Source: an uncultured Oscillospiraceae bacterium
GTDB lineage: Bacteria > Bacillota > Clostridia > Oscillospirales > Oscillospiraceae
Direction of reading: 5' to 3'
DNA length: 64,000 nucleotides
NCBI GenBank assembly: GCA_934659425.1
Contig: CAKUHU010000008.1
Location: 1-64,000 of the forward strand
The position numbers and the translations under genes are program-made. The notes beneath the pieces were generated by a model that made no database searches, was not told where the DNA came from, and saw only the letters and a program-made list of their open reading frames with translations. Position 1 is the first letter of the stretch. Every line of letters begins with the position of its first letter. Positions 42,850 through 51,061 of this stretch are shown piece by piece.

Positions 42850-42878
42850 ATTATAGCACGAAAGGGGGGATGTGTAAA
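42850..42878 (-). promoter_or_regulatory. Promoter of the DRTGG-HATPase-hydrogenase-like module
   Basis: Minus strand -35 TTTACA (42873-42878), 17-base spacer, -10 TATAAT (42850-42855). Confidence 0.75.
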
Positions 42879-42927
42879 GGGAATTGTTCTATTTTTCACA
42901 AAGTTTTTTCCCAAAAGACGATCCATT

Positions 42928-42991
42928 TTGACACCTGTCACATTGACGGGAAGGCGGAAAGCAGGATATAATAAACTTTAACAAGTTAAAG
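42928..42991 (+). promoter_or_regulatory. Promoter and two palindromes upstream of serC
   Basis: -35 TTGACG (42943-42948), 18-base spacer, -10 TATAAT (42967-42972). TGACA-CC-TGTCA (about 42929-42940) sits just upstream of -35 and CTTTAAC-AA-GTTAAAG (42976-42991) just downstream of -10; both are perfect palindromes and plausible operator sites. Confidence 0.7.
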
Positions 42992-43029
42992 AAGACCTTT
43001 GACTTGAACCAATTAAGGAGGTCATCGTT

Positions 43030-44115
43030 ATGGAAAACCAAAGGGTCTACAATTTCTCCGCGGGTCCGTCCATGCTTCCTCTGGAAGCGCTGGAACGGGC
43101 AGGTGCCGAAATCGCCAATTACCAAGGTTCTGGTATGTCGGTCATGGAGATGAGTCATCGATCTAAGGTTTTCCAGAAGATTTTTGACGATACCCAGGCC
43201 AAGTTCCGCAAGGCGCTGAACATCCCGGAGGGATATAAGGTCTTGTTCCTCCAGGGTGGAGCATCCACCCAGTTTTCCGCCGTCCCTATGAATCTGATTG
43301 GGAAGACGGGGAAGGCGGACTATGTGGTCACGGGCAATTTCTCCACCATCGCCTATAAGGAGGCCAAGAAGTACGGGGAAATCTCCCTGGCGGCGTCCAG
43401 TGAGGACAAAAACCATACCTATATTCCCGCCCAGGGCCAGCTCAAGCTGGACCCGGAGGCATCCTATTTCTACTACTGTGCCAATAACACGATCTATGGC
43501 ACCGAGTGGCAGTATATCCCGGAGACCGGAGATGTGCCCTTGGTATGCGACATGTCTTCCGACATTCTCTCCCGGCCGGTGGATGTGAGCAAGTATGGGA
43601 TCATTTTCGCCGGCGCCCAGAAGAATATGGCGCCGGCCGGACTGACCGTGGTCATCATCAAAGAGTCGCTGGCCGGTCAGGAGCTTCCCTACACGCCGCT
43701 GATGCTGAACTATAAGACCATGATCGACAAGGACTCCATGTATAACACGCCCCCCTGCTGGTGCATCTATATGCTGGGACTGGTGCTGGATTGGCTGGAG
43801 GAGCAGGGCGGCGTCCAGGGCATGGAGAAGATCAAGCATGGCAAGGCCCAGATGCTTTATGACACCATCGACGCCTCCCGGCTCTTCACCTGCCCGGTGG
43901 AGCTGGGGGCCCGCTCTGATATGAATGTCACCTTCCGCAGCGCCAGTGAGGAGCTGGATGCCAAGTTTGTGGCGGAGGCGACTGCTGCTGGCTTTGTCAA
44001 TCTGAAGGGCCACCGCAATGTGGGCGGCATGCGGGCGTCCATCTACAATGCCATGCCGGTGGAAGGCGTGGAAAAGCTGTGCAGCTTCATCGAGAAATTT
44101 GACCAGGCCAACTGA
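43030..44115 (+). CDS. serC: Phosphoserine aminotransferase
   Basis: 361 residues, PLP-fold class V. N-terminal RVYNFSAGPSMLPLEALE, cofactor lysine in FAGAQKNMAPAGLTVV (about 195-210), and GHRNVGGMRASIYNA near the end. It converts 3-phosphohydroxypyruvate to phosphoserine. AAGGAGG precedes the ATG. First of the serC-serA pair. Confidence 0.96.
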   Translation: MENQRVYNFSAGPSMLPLEALERAGAEIANYQGSGMSVMEMSHRSKVFQKIFDDTQAKFRKALNIPEGYKVLFLQGGASTQFSAVPMNLIGKTGKADYVVTGNFSTIAYKEAKKYGEISLAASSEDKNHTYIPAQGQLKLDPEASYFYYCANNTIYGTEWQYIPETGDVPLVCDMSSDILSRPVDVSKYGIIFAGAQKNMAPAGLTVVIIKESLAGQELPYTPLMLNYKTMIDKDSMYNTPPCWCIYMLGLVLDWLEEQGGVQGMEKIKHGKAQMLYDTIDASRLFTCPVELGARSDMNVTFRSASEELDAKFVAEATAAGFVNLKGHRNVGGMRASIYNAMPVEGVEKLCSFIEKFDQAN

Positions 44116-44144
44116 GGGGCGTCTGGAGATAAAATAAAAGGACG

Positions 44145-44169
44145 GAAAAGCCGCTGATAGCGGCTTTTC
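44145..44169 (+). terminator. Hairpin between serC and serA
   Basis: GAAAAGCCGCT-GAT-AGCGGCTTTTC, with little T-run beyond the arm; may partly terminate after serC and so reduce serA relative to serC. Confidence 0.5.
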
Positions 44170-44190
44170 CGATATCAGGAGGAATATACG

Positions 44191-45360
44191 ATGTTTCGGA
44201 TCAAAACCATGAATAAGATTTCTCCCGCGGGGCTGTCTGTACTGGATAAGACCCGCTATGCCGTTTCGGACAGTGAGGAAAAGGAGGACGGCATCCTGGT
44301 TCGTTCGGCGGACATGCAGGAGTATGTATTTCCCGATACCCTCCGGGCCATTGCCCGGGCCGGCGCAGGCACGAACAATATCCCCGTGGCCCGGTGCTCT
44401 GAGGCGGGCATCGTGGTTTTCAACACCCCCGGCGCCAACGCCAATGCGGTCAAGGAGCTGGCGGTGTGTGCCCTTATGCTCGCCTCCCGGGGCGTGGTGG
44501 CCGGATCCAAGTGGGTGGATGCCCAGGTGGCCTCCGGCGTCAATGTGGAAGATGTGGTGGAGAAGGGCAAGGGGCAGTTCGTGGGCCCTGAGCTGTTGGG
44601 CAAGAACCTGGGTGTCATTGGCTTGGGGGCCATTGGTGTCCAGGTGGCCAACATCGCCACCAAGCTGGGGATGAACGTCTATGGATATGACCCCTTCCTG
44701 TCGGTGGATGCGGCCCTCTCCATGTCCCGGGCTATCCGCCGGGCGGAGGATCTGGAGACGATCTATAAGAATTGCGACTATATCACCATCCATGTCCCTC
44801 AGAACAAGGAGACCAAGGGCATGATCAATGAGGACGCCATCCACATGATGAAGGGCGGGGTGCGCATCATCAACCTGGCTCGGGGCGGCCTGGTGGAGGA
44901 GGAAGACTTGATTTCTGCCCTGCAAAGCGGCAAGGTGGGGGCCTATGTCACCGATTTCCCCACCAATAGGCTGGCCGGAGTCAAGAATGTGACTCTGATT
45001 CCCCACTTGGGGGCCTCCACCCCGGAGAGTGAGGAAAACTGTGCTGTTATGGCGGCCCAGGAGCTCCGGGATTATCTGGAAAATGGAAATATCCGCAACA
45101 GCGTGAACCTGCCCGCCACTTCGCTGCCCTGGAGCGGTGCTGCCCGGCTGTGTGTTATCCACCGCAACAGCCCGGGTATGCTTTCCAGCATCACTGCGGT
45201 CCTCTCCAAGGAGGGGGTCAACGTGGAAAATCTGACCAATAAGTCTCGGGGAGAGTATGCCTACACGATGGTGGACATCGGTGCCCGGGTCAGCGACCAA
45301 GAGGTGGATGCCATCCGGGCTATCGAGGGTGTCCTCCGGGTGCGCTACTTGACGCATTGA
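44191..45360 (+). CDS. serA: D-3-phosphoglycerate dehydrogenase
   Basis: 389 residues, short SerA class with C-terminal ACT domain. NAD-binding GVIGLGAIGVQVANIA (about 145-160), catalytic INLARGGLVEEEDL and PHLGASTPESEENC, then a ~75-residue ACT domain (VIHRNSPGMLSSITAVLSKE) that normally binds serine for feedback inhibition. Between serC and serA a 75-base gap includes a small AAAAGCCGCT / AGCGGCTTTT hairpin (44145-44169). Confidence 0.95.
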   Translation: MFRIKTMNKISPAGLSVLDKTRYAVSDSEEKEDGILVRSADMQEYVFPDTLRAIARAGAGTNNIPVARCSEAGIVVFNTPGANANAVKELAVCALMLASRGVVAGSKWVDAQVASGVNVEDVVEKGKGQFVGPELLGKNLGVIGLGAIGVQVANIATKLGMNVYGYDPFLSVDAALSMSRAIRRAEDLETIYKNCDYITIHVPQNKETKGMINEDAIHMMKGGVRIINLARGGLVEEEDLISALQSGKVGAYVTDFPTNRLAGVKNVTLIPHLGASTPESEENCAVMAAQELRDYLENGNIRNSVNLPATSLPWSGAARLCVIHRNSPGMLSSITAVLSKEGVNVENLTNKSRGEYAYTMVDIGARVSDQEVDAIRAIEGVLRVRYLTH

Positions 45361-45538
45361 GAAAGGGACTCTATTATTAATAGAGGTAACGGTCCATGGA
45401 GGGCGCGGGCGGTCTGACCCATTGATTTTGAAGCAAAGAAAGCTGCCGGCGGCAGTTAAGCTCGTTAAGTGCCGGCAGACATGAGATCATAATAGTAAAG
45501 CCCCCGGTCCTGTTTCAAACAGGACCGGGGGCTTTTTT
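45349..45538 (+). ncRNA. Candidate small RNA downstream of serA
   Basis: A -35 TTGACG (45349-45354) and -10 TATTAT (45372-45377) with 17-base spacing overlap the serA stop codon. About 155 bases later there is a strong terminator (45497-45538). Between them: stem CTGCCGGC / GCCGGCAG (around 45445-45478) and no substantial ORF, except nine codons from an ATG near 45396. The downstream gene is on the other strand, so this is an independent unit. No known RNA family recognised. Confidence 0.55.
45497..45538 (+). terminator. Terminator of serA and/or the small RNA
   Basis: 19-bp perfect arms (45497-45515 / 45517-45535) around a single unpaired C and T-run; very strong. Confidence 0.9.
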
Positions 45539-45582
45539 GCCTAAACCGAATCGGGGCTTTCCAGTCTCATATCAGGGGGAGA

Positions 45583-46350
45583 TCATCTCACCAGATAGCC
45601 GCCGTCAACAGGGATCACTGCGCCGTTTAAGTAATCGGAGGCCCGGGAGGCGAGAAAAACGGTCGTCCCCTTCATGTCCTCAGGAGTACCCCAGCGGTGG
45701 GCCGGGATCCGGTCGGTGATCTCTTGGAAGCGCGGGTTCCGGGGATCGGTCAGGGCGGTGTTCATCTCTGTATCCATATATCCGGGGGCAATGGCATTGA
45801 CGTTGATGTTTTTACCGGCCAGCTCGTTGCACAGCGCCTTTGTCAGCTGGGCCACGCCGCCCTTGGAGGCGGCATAGGCGGGGACGGTGATCCCGCCGAA
45901 AAAGCTCAGCATGGAGGCGACATTGATGATCTTGCCGCCGGGGACCTCTTTCTTTAAAAATTCCCTCGCGGCCATTTGGCAGAGGTCAAAGGGCGCGGTC
46001 AGGTTGACCTCCAGGATGGTGTTCCAGTCCTTCAGAGGAAACTCGGGGCTGGGATGGCGCCGCTGCATGCCGGCGGCGTTGACCAGGATATCCAGCTCGC
46101 CCAGCAGAGAAATTGCCTGGCGGAAGCCCGCCCGCCGCAGTTCCGTGTCGGCCAGATCCGCTTCGACGCCCCGGCACCAATATCCCTTTGCCTCAAATTG
46201 GGCCGCGGCGTCTTTTACCTTGGGAGAGGTGCCCCAGATCACCACCTGGGCGCCGGCTTCCATAAGGCCCTCTGCCATTCCGTGTCCTAAGCCCCTGCTT
46301 CCGCCCGTGACGATGGCTTTTTTTCCTGTCAAATCGAATAAATGATCCAT
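45583..46350 (-). CDS. SDR oxidoreductase, KduD-like
   Basis: 255 residues. Rossmann motif TGGSRGLGHGMAEG (about 15-28), NAAGMQRRHPS, and catalytic YAASKGG. The pattern MQRRHPSPEFPLKDW and RIPAHRWGTPEDM is closest to 2-dehydro-3-deoxy-D-gluconate 5-dehydrogenase (KduD). Start 46350 has AGGAGG directly upstream; a start at 46389 overlapping the upstream stop (ATGA) is possible. Pairs with a 2-hydroxyacid dehydrogenase. Confidence 0.85.
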   Translation of the reverse strand: MDHLFDLTGKKAIVTGGSRGLGHGMAEGLMEAGAQVVIWGTSPKVKDAAAQFEAKGYWCRGVEADLADTELRRAGFRQAISLLGELDILVNAAGMQRRHPSPEFPLKDWNTILEVNLTAPFDLCQMAAREFLKKEVPGGKIINVASMLSFFGGITVPAYAASKGGVAQLTKALCNELAGKNINVNAIAPGYMDTEMNTALTDPRNPRFQEITDRIPAHRWGTPEDMKGTTVFLASRASDYLNGAVIPVDGGYLVR

Positions 46351-46385
46351 ACTCTCCTCCTCTGACCGACTATTTTGAGAGGTGC

Positions 46386-47342
46386 TCATTTGAGATGGTT
46401 GACCGGATACAGGATTTTCTGCCCAGTGGCAAACCGGACCGCCTCCTCTGCCACCTTTCGCTTCATCTCCCTGGCGGCCTCCTCAGAATACCATGCGATA
46501 TGGGGAGTGCAGAGGAAGTTGTCCAGCTGGAACAGCGGGCTGGACAGGGGCAGGGGCTCCTTTGCCACCACATCCAAGGCCGCGCCGGCGATCATGCCGG
46601 AAGTTAGCGCCTCATACAAGGCATCTTCATCCACGATCCCGCCCCGGGCCGCATTGACCAGGAAGGCGGAGGACTTCATCTTTTGAAAGGCGCTTGCGTC
46701 AAACAGGTTTCGGGTCTCTGGCGTGAGCGGGCAGTGGATGCTGATCATATCCGATTGTTCCAACAGGGTGTCAAAGGAGACGATCTCCACGCCGTCAATG
46801 ACGTCCCCGATTTGGTAGATCGGATCGATGCCGATCCTGCGGCAGTCAAACCCGCTCAGCCGCTTAGCGAGGGTGCGGCCGATGCGGCCCATGCCCACGA
46901 TGCCTGCGGTCTGGCCGGGGATGCGGTGGATGGGCATGGCGTGGGCGTAATCCCAGGTCACCTCTTTGGTGTAGTTTGCCATCATGGATGTCTTGCGGAT
47001 CAGGGAGAGCAAAAGGGAGAGGGCGTGGTCAGCCACCTCGTTCATCCCGGAGTCGGGGACGTTGCAGACCTGCACGCCCAGCTCAGAGGCTGCAGCGCAG
47101 TCCACATTGTCCACCCCCACTCCGTACCGGATGATCTGCTTCAATTCCGGGCGGAGTGCCTCCATGACGCGGCGGGTAAAAGGGGCGTATTGGTTGATCA
47201 CAATTTCTGCGCCTTTGAGCTGTTCGATCAGATCCTCCTCGGTTTTGCATTGGTAGAGCTTGAAATCCATGTTGGCAGCTTGGAAAACTTCCGTTTCTTG
47301 TGCGATATTGACGTGGTCGTTGTCTGAAATTACAATTTTCAT
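46386..47342 (-). CDS. D-isomer-specific 2-hydroxyacid dehydrogenase (CtBP-like)
   Basis: 318 residues from ATG 47342. NAD-binding GIVGMGRIGRTLAKR (about 145-159), catalytic Arg in GVGVDNVD, NAARGGIVDEDAL and His in CTPHIAWYSEEA. The CtBP-like subgroup acts on varied sugar-acid or keto-acid substrates. Probable operon with the KduD-like SDR for hexuronate or sugar-acid use. Confidence 0.85.
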   Translation of the reverse strand: MKIVISDNDHVNIAQETEVFQAANMDFKLYQCKTEEDLIEQLKGAEIVINQYAPFTRRVMEALRPELKQIIRYGVGVDNVDCAAASELGVQVCNVPDSGMNEVADHALSLLLSLIRKTSMMANYTKEVTWDYAHAMPIHRIPGQTAGIVGMGRIGRTLAKRLSGFDCRRIGIDPIYQIGDVIDGVEIVSFDTLLEQSDMISIHCPLTPETRNLFDASAFQKMKSSAFLVNAARGGIVDEDALYEALTSGMIAGAALDVVAKEPLPLSSPLFQLDNFLCTPHIAWYSEEAAREMKRKVAEEAVRFATGQKILYPVNHLK

Positions 47343-47570
47343 GGCGCGCTCCTTTCTTTTGCCGAATGGTATTTGATAACTGGTCATGGGGTTCCCCGCA
47401 GGTCGAGCGGGGCTGTGGCTCAAAGAGGACACATTTGCGAACGCAGGCAGGGGGTGTTCTCTGCAGCGATGCGGAACAAGCTGTGCCCTGTATCCAAAGG
47501 GAGGAGCCGTTTGTGCAGCTTCCGATCCTCGCCCTGGTGTTTCACCTTATAAAATATCGTTCCCAATCAA

Positions 47571-47598
47571 ATTATACGAGCATTTTTTGGAAAGTCAA
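47571..47598 (-). promoter_or_regulatory. Promoter of the 2-hydroxyacid dehydrogenase - SDR operon
   Basis: Minus strand -35 TTGACT (47593-47598), 16-base spacer, -10 TATAAT (47571-47576). The leader to the ATG is about 220 bases and has no recognised structure. Confidence 0.75.
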
Positions 47599-47699
47599 TT
47601 GGATCGGGATCTCTTGTTTGGGAAAGAATGGGAAATAGCGGTGGGAGAGGACGAAAACCGCCGCAGAAAAATTTTGAATGACGGCATCTGAATTTCCTC

Positions 47700-47745
47700 T
47701 TGACAGATCAATAGAGCAAAGATATACTGTATATACTCGATAAAT
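47700..47745 (+). promoter_or_regulatory. Promoter of the gntR-ABC operon
   Basis: -35 TTGACA (47700-47705), 17-base spacer, -10 TATACT (47723-47728). GTAT...ATAC inverted elements (47729-47747) follow and may be the autoregulatory site. Confidence 0.8.
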
Positions 47746-47773
47746 ACAAAAAATACGGACTTGGAGGGATGGC

Positions 47774-48148
47774 ATGGATATCATCATCAGAAATACCGGT
47801 GAGGCCCCCATCTATGACCAGATCACCCGGCAGGTAAAGGGGCTGATCCTGAGCGGTGCGCTGGCGGAGGGGGAGCTTTTGCCCTCCATGCGGGCGCTGG
47901 CCAAGGATCTGCGCATCTCAGTTATCACCACCAAGCGGGCCTATGAGGAATTGGAGCGGGAGGGCTTTATCACCAGCGTGCCGGGAAAGGGGTGCTTTGT
48001 GGCGCCCCGGAACTTGGAACTGGCCCGGGAGAACACCCTGCGGCAGGTGGAGGAATATCTGACTAAGGCGGTAGAGGCGGCCAAAATGGGAGGCATCACC
48101 CGGGACGAGGTTAGAGAGACCTTAGAGATCATCTATGGGGAGGAATGA
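47774..48148 (+). CDS. GntR/YtrA-family regulator
   Basis: 124 residues. Winged-helix N-terminus with PIYDQITRQVKGLILSGAL and RALAKDLRISVITTKRAYEELER, and the short C-terminus of the YtrA subgroup. These repress the ABC operon they head and typically respond to cell-wall antibiotics. ATPase starts 3 bases after the stop. Confidence 0.9.
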   Translation: MDIIIRNTGEAPIYDQITRQVKGLILSGALAEGELLPSMRALAKDLRISVITTKRAYEELEREGFITSVPGKGCFVAPRNLELARENTLRQVEEYLTKAVEAAKMGGITRDEVRETLEIIYGEE

Positions 48149-48151
48149 GAT

Positions 48152-48991
48152 ATGGAGTACGCGGTGAAGATCGACCGGCTGAACAAGGACTTCGGATCTT
48201 TTGCCCTCAAGGAGATGTCTATGGCCATTCCCGGCGGCACCATTTTGGGCCTGATCGGAGAAAATGGAGCGGGCAAATCCACTGTCATCAAATGTCTGCT
48301 GGGCATTCTCCGCCCTGACAGCGGAGACATCTCCCTGCTGGAAGGAGAGGGGCTTGCCGGAGTGGGATATGTGCCGGATGAGTGCCCCTTTGCCGATGCC
48401 CTGAAGGTCAGGCAGGTGGGTTCTTTCCTCTCCGGGGTATTTGCAGCGTGGGATGACGGCCTGTTTGACCACTATTTGGAGAAGTTTGAGCTGCCAAGAG
48501 ATAAAAAAGTGAAGGAGCTTTCCCGTGGTATGAAGATGAAGCTGTCCATCGCCGCAGCTCTGGCCCATCGGCCCAAGCTGCTGGTGCTGGACGAGGCTAC
48601 CTCCGGCCTGGACCCAGTGGTGCGGGATGAAATCCTGGATGAGTTTTTGAATTTTATTTCCGATGAGGACCATGCCATTTTGATCTCCAGCCATATCACC
48701 AGCGATCTGGAGAAGATCTGCGACTATGTGGTCTATCTGCACAAGGGAGAGGAGACAATCTCAGGGGCCAAGGACGAGTTGCTGGCCAATTATGGGAAGG
48801 TCTCCTGCAGCAAAGCGGAGCTTCAGCGCATCGACCCGGCTATTTTGGTGGGAAAGCGGGAGGGGGAGTACGGCTGCCAGGCCTTGGTCAAGGACCGCAG
48901 GGCCCTCCACCGGATGCTGCCGGAGGCCTCGGTGGATATGCCCACGCTGGAGGATCTGATGATCTTTACCACGAGAGGAGCGAGAGAATGA
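48152..48991 (+). CDS. ABC transporter ATP-binding protein
   Basis: 279 residues: Walker A GENGAGKST (about 37-45), signature LSRGMKMKL, Walker B LLVLDEATSGLDP, H-loop SSHI. The degenerate Q-loop region (GYVPDECPFAD) and the trailing ~60-residue C-terminal part fit YtrB/BcrA-like export ATPases. Overlaps the permease gene by 4 bases. Confidence 0.92.
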   Translation: MEYAVKIDRLNKDFGSFALKEMSMAIPGGTILGLIGENGAGKSTVIKCLLGILRPDSGDISLLEGEGLAGVGYVPDECPFADALKVRQVGSFLSGVFAAWDDGLFDHYLEKFELPRDKKVKELSRGMKMKLSIAAALAHRPKLLVLDEATSGLDPVVRDEILDEFLNFISDEDHAILISSHITSDLEKICDYVVYLHKGEETISGAKDELLANYGKVSCSKAELQRIDPAILVGKREGEYGCQALVKDRRALHRMLPEASVDMPTLEDLMIFTTRGARE

Positions 48992-49596
48992 AGGGGTTTT
49001 TGAAACGGGATCTCTACCTGATGCTGCCCAATCTGCGGGTTTACGGTTTCTTTTTGTTGCTCATCGTCTGCGTCAGCCTATTTGTAGAGGTGCACACCGG
49101 GGACTTTTTCTGGTTTTATCTGACCATCTTCTCCGCCGCCTCGATTTTAGGACTGTTCAGTTATGACGAGGCCAACCACTGGCAGGCCTATGCTGCCGCC
49201 GCTCCCGATGGTCGGCGGCAGCAAGTGAATGGCCGGTATGCCGCCGCCTTCCTTGTGGGCGGTGCGCAGATGGTACTCATGTCCTTCTTTCTCCTATTCA
49301 GCAGGGCTGGAAATATTTCGGAAGCCTTTCTGTGCTCCGGGCTGTTTTTTCTCTACGCCGATATTGCCCTTCCGGTGAGCTATCGCTTTGGGAACAACAG
49401 TCGGGTGGTGATGATCGTCCTCGTTGCCGCGATTGCCGGACTCGTGGGAGCAGGAAGTGCCGTCCTGGGGATCGTCAGCGGTGCGGGCGGAGGTATCCCC
49501 TTTGGACTGGAATATGTCCTTCCGGCGGTGGGGCTGGCGGCCTTCCCTCTTTCCCGGCATATCTCCGTGGGGATCTTGGAGCGGAAGGCACTGTGA
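48988..49596 (+). CDS. ABC-2 type membrane protein
   Basis: 202 residues with about six membrane segments and no soluble domain; likely dimerises as the permease of the upstream ATPase. ABC2_membrane-like, with the partly polar AAAPDGRRQQVNGRYAA between helices 2 and 3. Third gene of the gntR operon. Confidence 0.82.
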   Translation: MKGFLKRDLYLMLPNLRVYGFFLLLIVCVSLFVEVHTGDFFWFYLTIFSAASILGLFSYDEANHWQAYAAAAPDGRRQQVNGRYAAAFLVGGAQMVLMSFFLLFSRAGNISEAFLCSGLFFLYADIALPVSYRFGNNSRVVMIVLVAAIAGLVGAGSAVLGIVSGAGGGIPFGLEYVLPAVGLAAFPLSRHISVGILERKAL

Positions 49597-49685
49597 GGGA
49601 TGAAGTGAGCGGGAAAGCGCTTCAAGCGTGGTGCCTTTTCCCATGCCGCGGCAGATACATCCTGCATTTATGGCAATAAAAGGAC

Positions 49686-49717
49686 CAGGCCCCTGACTTT
49701 TGTCAGGGGCCTGATTT
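49686..49717. terminator. Bidirectional terminator
   Basis: CAGGCCCCTGAC / GTCAGGGGCCTG (49686-49697 / 49702-49713) with loop TTTT; both flanks AT-rich. Confidence 0.8.
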
Positions 49718-49727
49718 TGGTGTTTTG

Positions 49728-50873
49728 TCATTGCCCCATGGTCATACCGGAGCCTAAGCCGTCCTTGTCCAGCATCCGCTCCAGCACCTCCACATCGGCG
49801 GCAATGTCCATGGCGTCGGATTTAAAGAGCTGATCCAGCTGCTTTTCAAATCCCTCCACCACCTTATCCATCATGCCCTCGATGCGCTCCTTGGCGGCGG
49901 AGATATTTTCCCCCGCCACACCCTGGGCATCCATCTGTGCATAGGCATTTAAGATTTTTAGGGTAGTGGGCAGGTAGTAGTTGAGAAATTGCCGCAGCTC
50001 GTTGTTCTTGGTGGGGTTGCGGCGCTGGTAATCCAAAATTTTTCCCGTGATCTCCTCGATGCGGTCAATTTTTCGGCTCATCTCCGCGTCGGGGATGGCG
50101 TCGTTGACAGAGCGGATCTGGTGGAGAATATCGCTGCTCTTGTCCTCCGGAGTTTTCCTGGGCTCCTCCTTCTTGGGCGGGGGAGCTTCATAGCCCTGAT
50201 CCGTGAGGACCAGCCGGTTGGTGGCCCGATCGATGTAGCCCATGGGGAGGATCCCTTCCGAAAGCATCTTTTGAAGATCAGAGATGACTCGCTTTTCGCT
50301 GACGCCTGCCATCCCCGCCAAATCAGAGATGAATACCGAAGAACGCTGGCCGATGACCCCCATGTAAAGCCGCTGCCGACGGCTGAGACGGGTACGGGAG
50401 ATCCCTGTGGCCAGCATGAAGATCCCAGCGCAGAAAAAGCCAAAGCCGGGGAACCAATAGCTGACATCAGAGAAGCCGAAGGTGATCCATTCATCCAGCA
50501 GCCCCATGAGGGAGAAAAAGCTCATGACAGCACCGATGATGGTGAACGCCTTGCCGCCTTTGAGTTTGTGGAAAAGATACCTCTTATTTGCCGCGCTTTG
50601 CTGGGGCTGCTTGGCAGAGAAGGAACGGGATTGCCCAGAATAAGCGGCTGGGGCGCTGGTGGTGGGAGGCGGGGTCTGAGGGCGCTGCTGAGAAGGGCCG
50701 CAGGCGGTGTAGGAGTTCTCCCCGGCAGAGGTGTGGGAGCGGCGGAAGCTATCAAGGGGAATGCGTACACCGGCTAAGCTCAGAAATAAAAGGACCATAC
50801 CGACTGGCGGGAAAAACATAAAGCCCAGAACAATGGCCCACCAAGGAATATTGGAGCCTTGTTTGTCGGACAT
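49728..50873 (-). CDS. XpaC-family (5-bromo-4-chloroindolyl phosphate hydrolysis-like) membrane protein
   Basis: 381 residues from ATG 50873 behind GGAGGTG. Three hydrophobic segments (about 10-32 and a pair about 107-155), with a Pro/Ser/Gln-rich linker, a winged-helix-like stretch SDLAGMAGVSEKRVISDL, and a C-terminal helical XpaC domain with RQFLNYYLPTTLKILNAY. XpaC homologues often pair with TelA. Function unknown; here standing alone. Confidence 0.8.
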   Translation of the reverse strand: MSDKQGSNIPWWAIVLGFMFFPPVGMVLLFLSLAGVRIPLDSFRRSHTSAGENSYTACGPSQQRPQTPPPTTSAPAAYSGQSRSFSAKQPQQSAANKRYLFHKLKGGKAFTIIGAVMSFFSLMGLLDEWITFGFSDVSYWFPGFGFFCAGIFMLATGISRTRLSRRQRLYMGVIGQRSSVFISDLAGMAGVSEKRVISDLQKMLSEGILPMGYIDRATNRLVLTDQGYEAPPPKKEEPRKTPEDKSSDILHQIRSVNDAIPDAEMSRKIDRIEEITGKILDYQRRNPTKNNELRQFLNYYLPTTLKILNAYAQMDAQGVAGENISAAKERIEGMMDKVVEGFEKQLDQLFKSDAMDIAADVEVLERMLDKDGLGSGMTMGQ

Positions 50874-50999
50874 ACGGCACCTCCTGCCATAAAGATAAAA
50901 ATACATTATATAATATGATACAACGATTTGAGGGGAAAGTAAAGAGAAAACCCGGAGGAGAATTGGACGGTCAGCGCACAGGCTGTAACCGTTCTGTTA

Positions 51000-51028
51000 T
51001 TGCATTTTTCGAAAGAAAAACATATAAT
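51000..51028 (+). promoter_or_regulatory. Promoter of the VanW gene
   Basis: -35 TTGCAT (51000-51005), 17-base spacer, -10 TATAAT (51023-51028). It lies inside the longest open frame and thus shows that the real start is downstream of about 51035. Confidence 0.8.
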
Positions 51029-51061
51029 ATAAACCGTATATTTTCAGATCCACCGGTGGAG

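Noticed and set aside
42889-45357. Very long antisense open frame (about 820 codons) opposite serC and serA
   Set aside because: It mirrors the GC-rich codon pattern of two clearly real genes, has no RBS and a low-complexity His/Gly/Ala-rich composition.
50915-51061. Extended N-terminus of the VanW protein
   Set aside because: A clear promoter at 51000-51028 lies within this stretch, so it is not translated in the main transcript.
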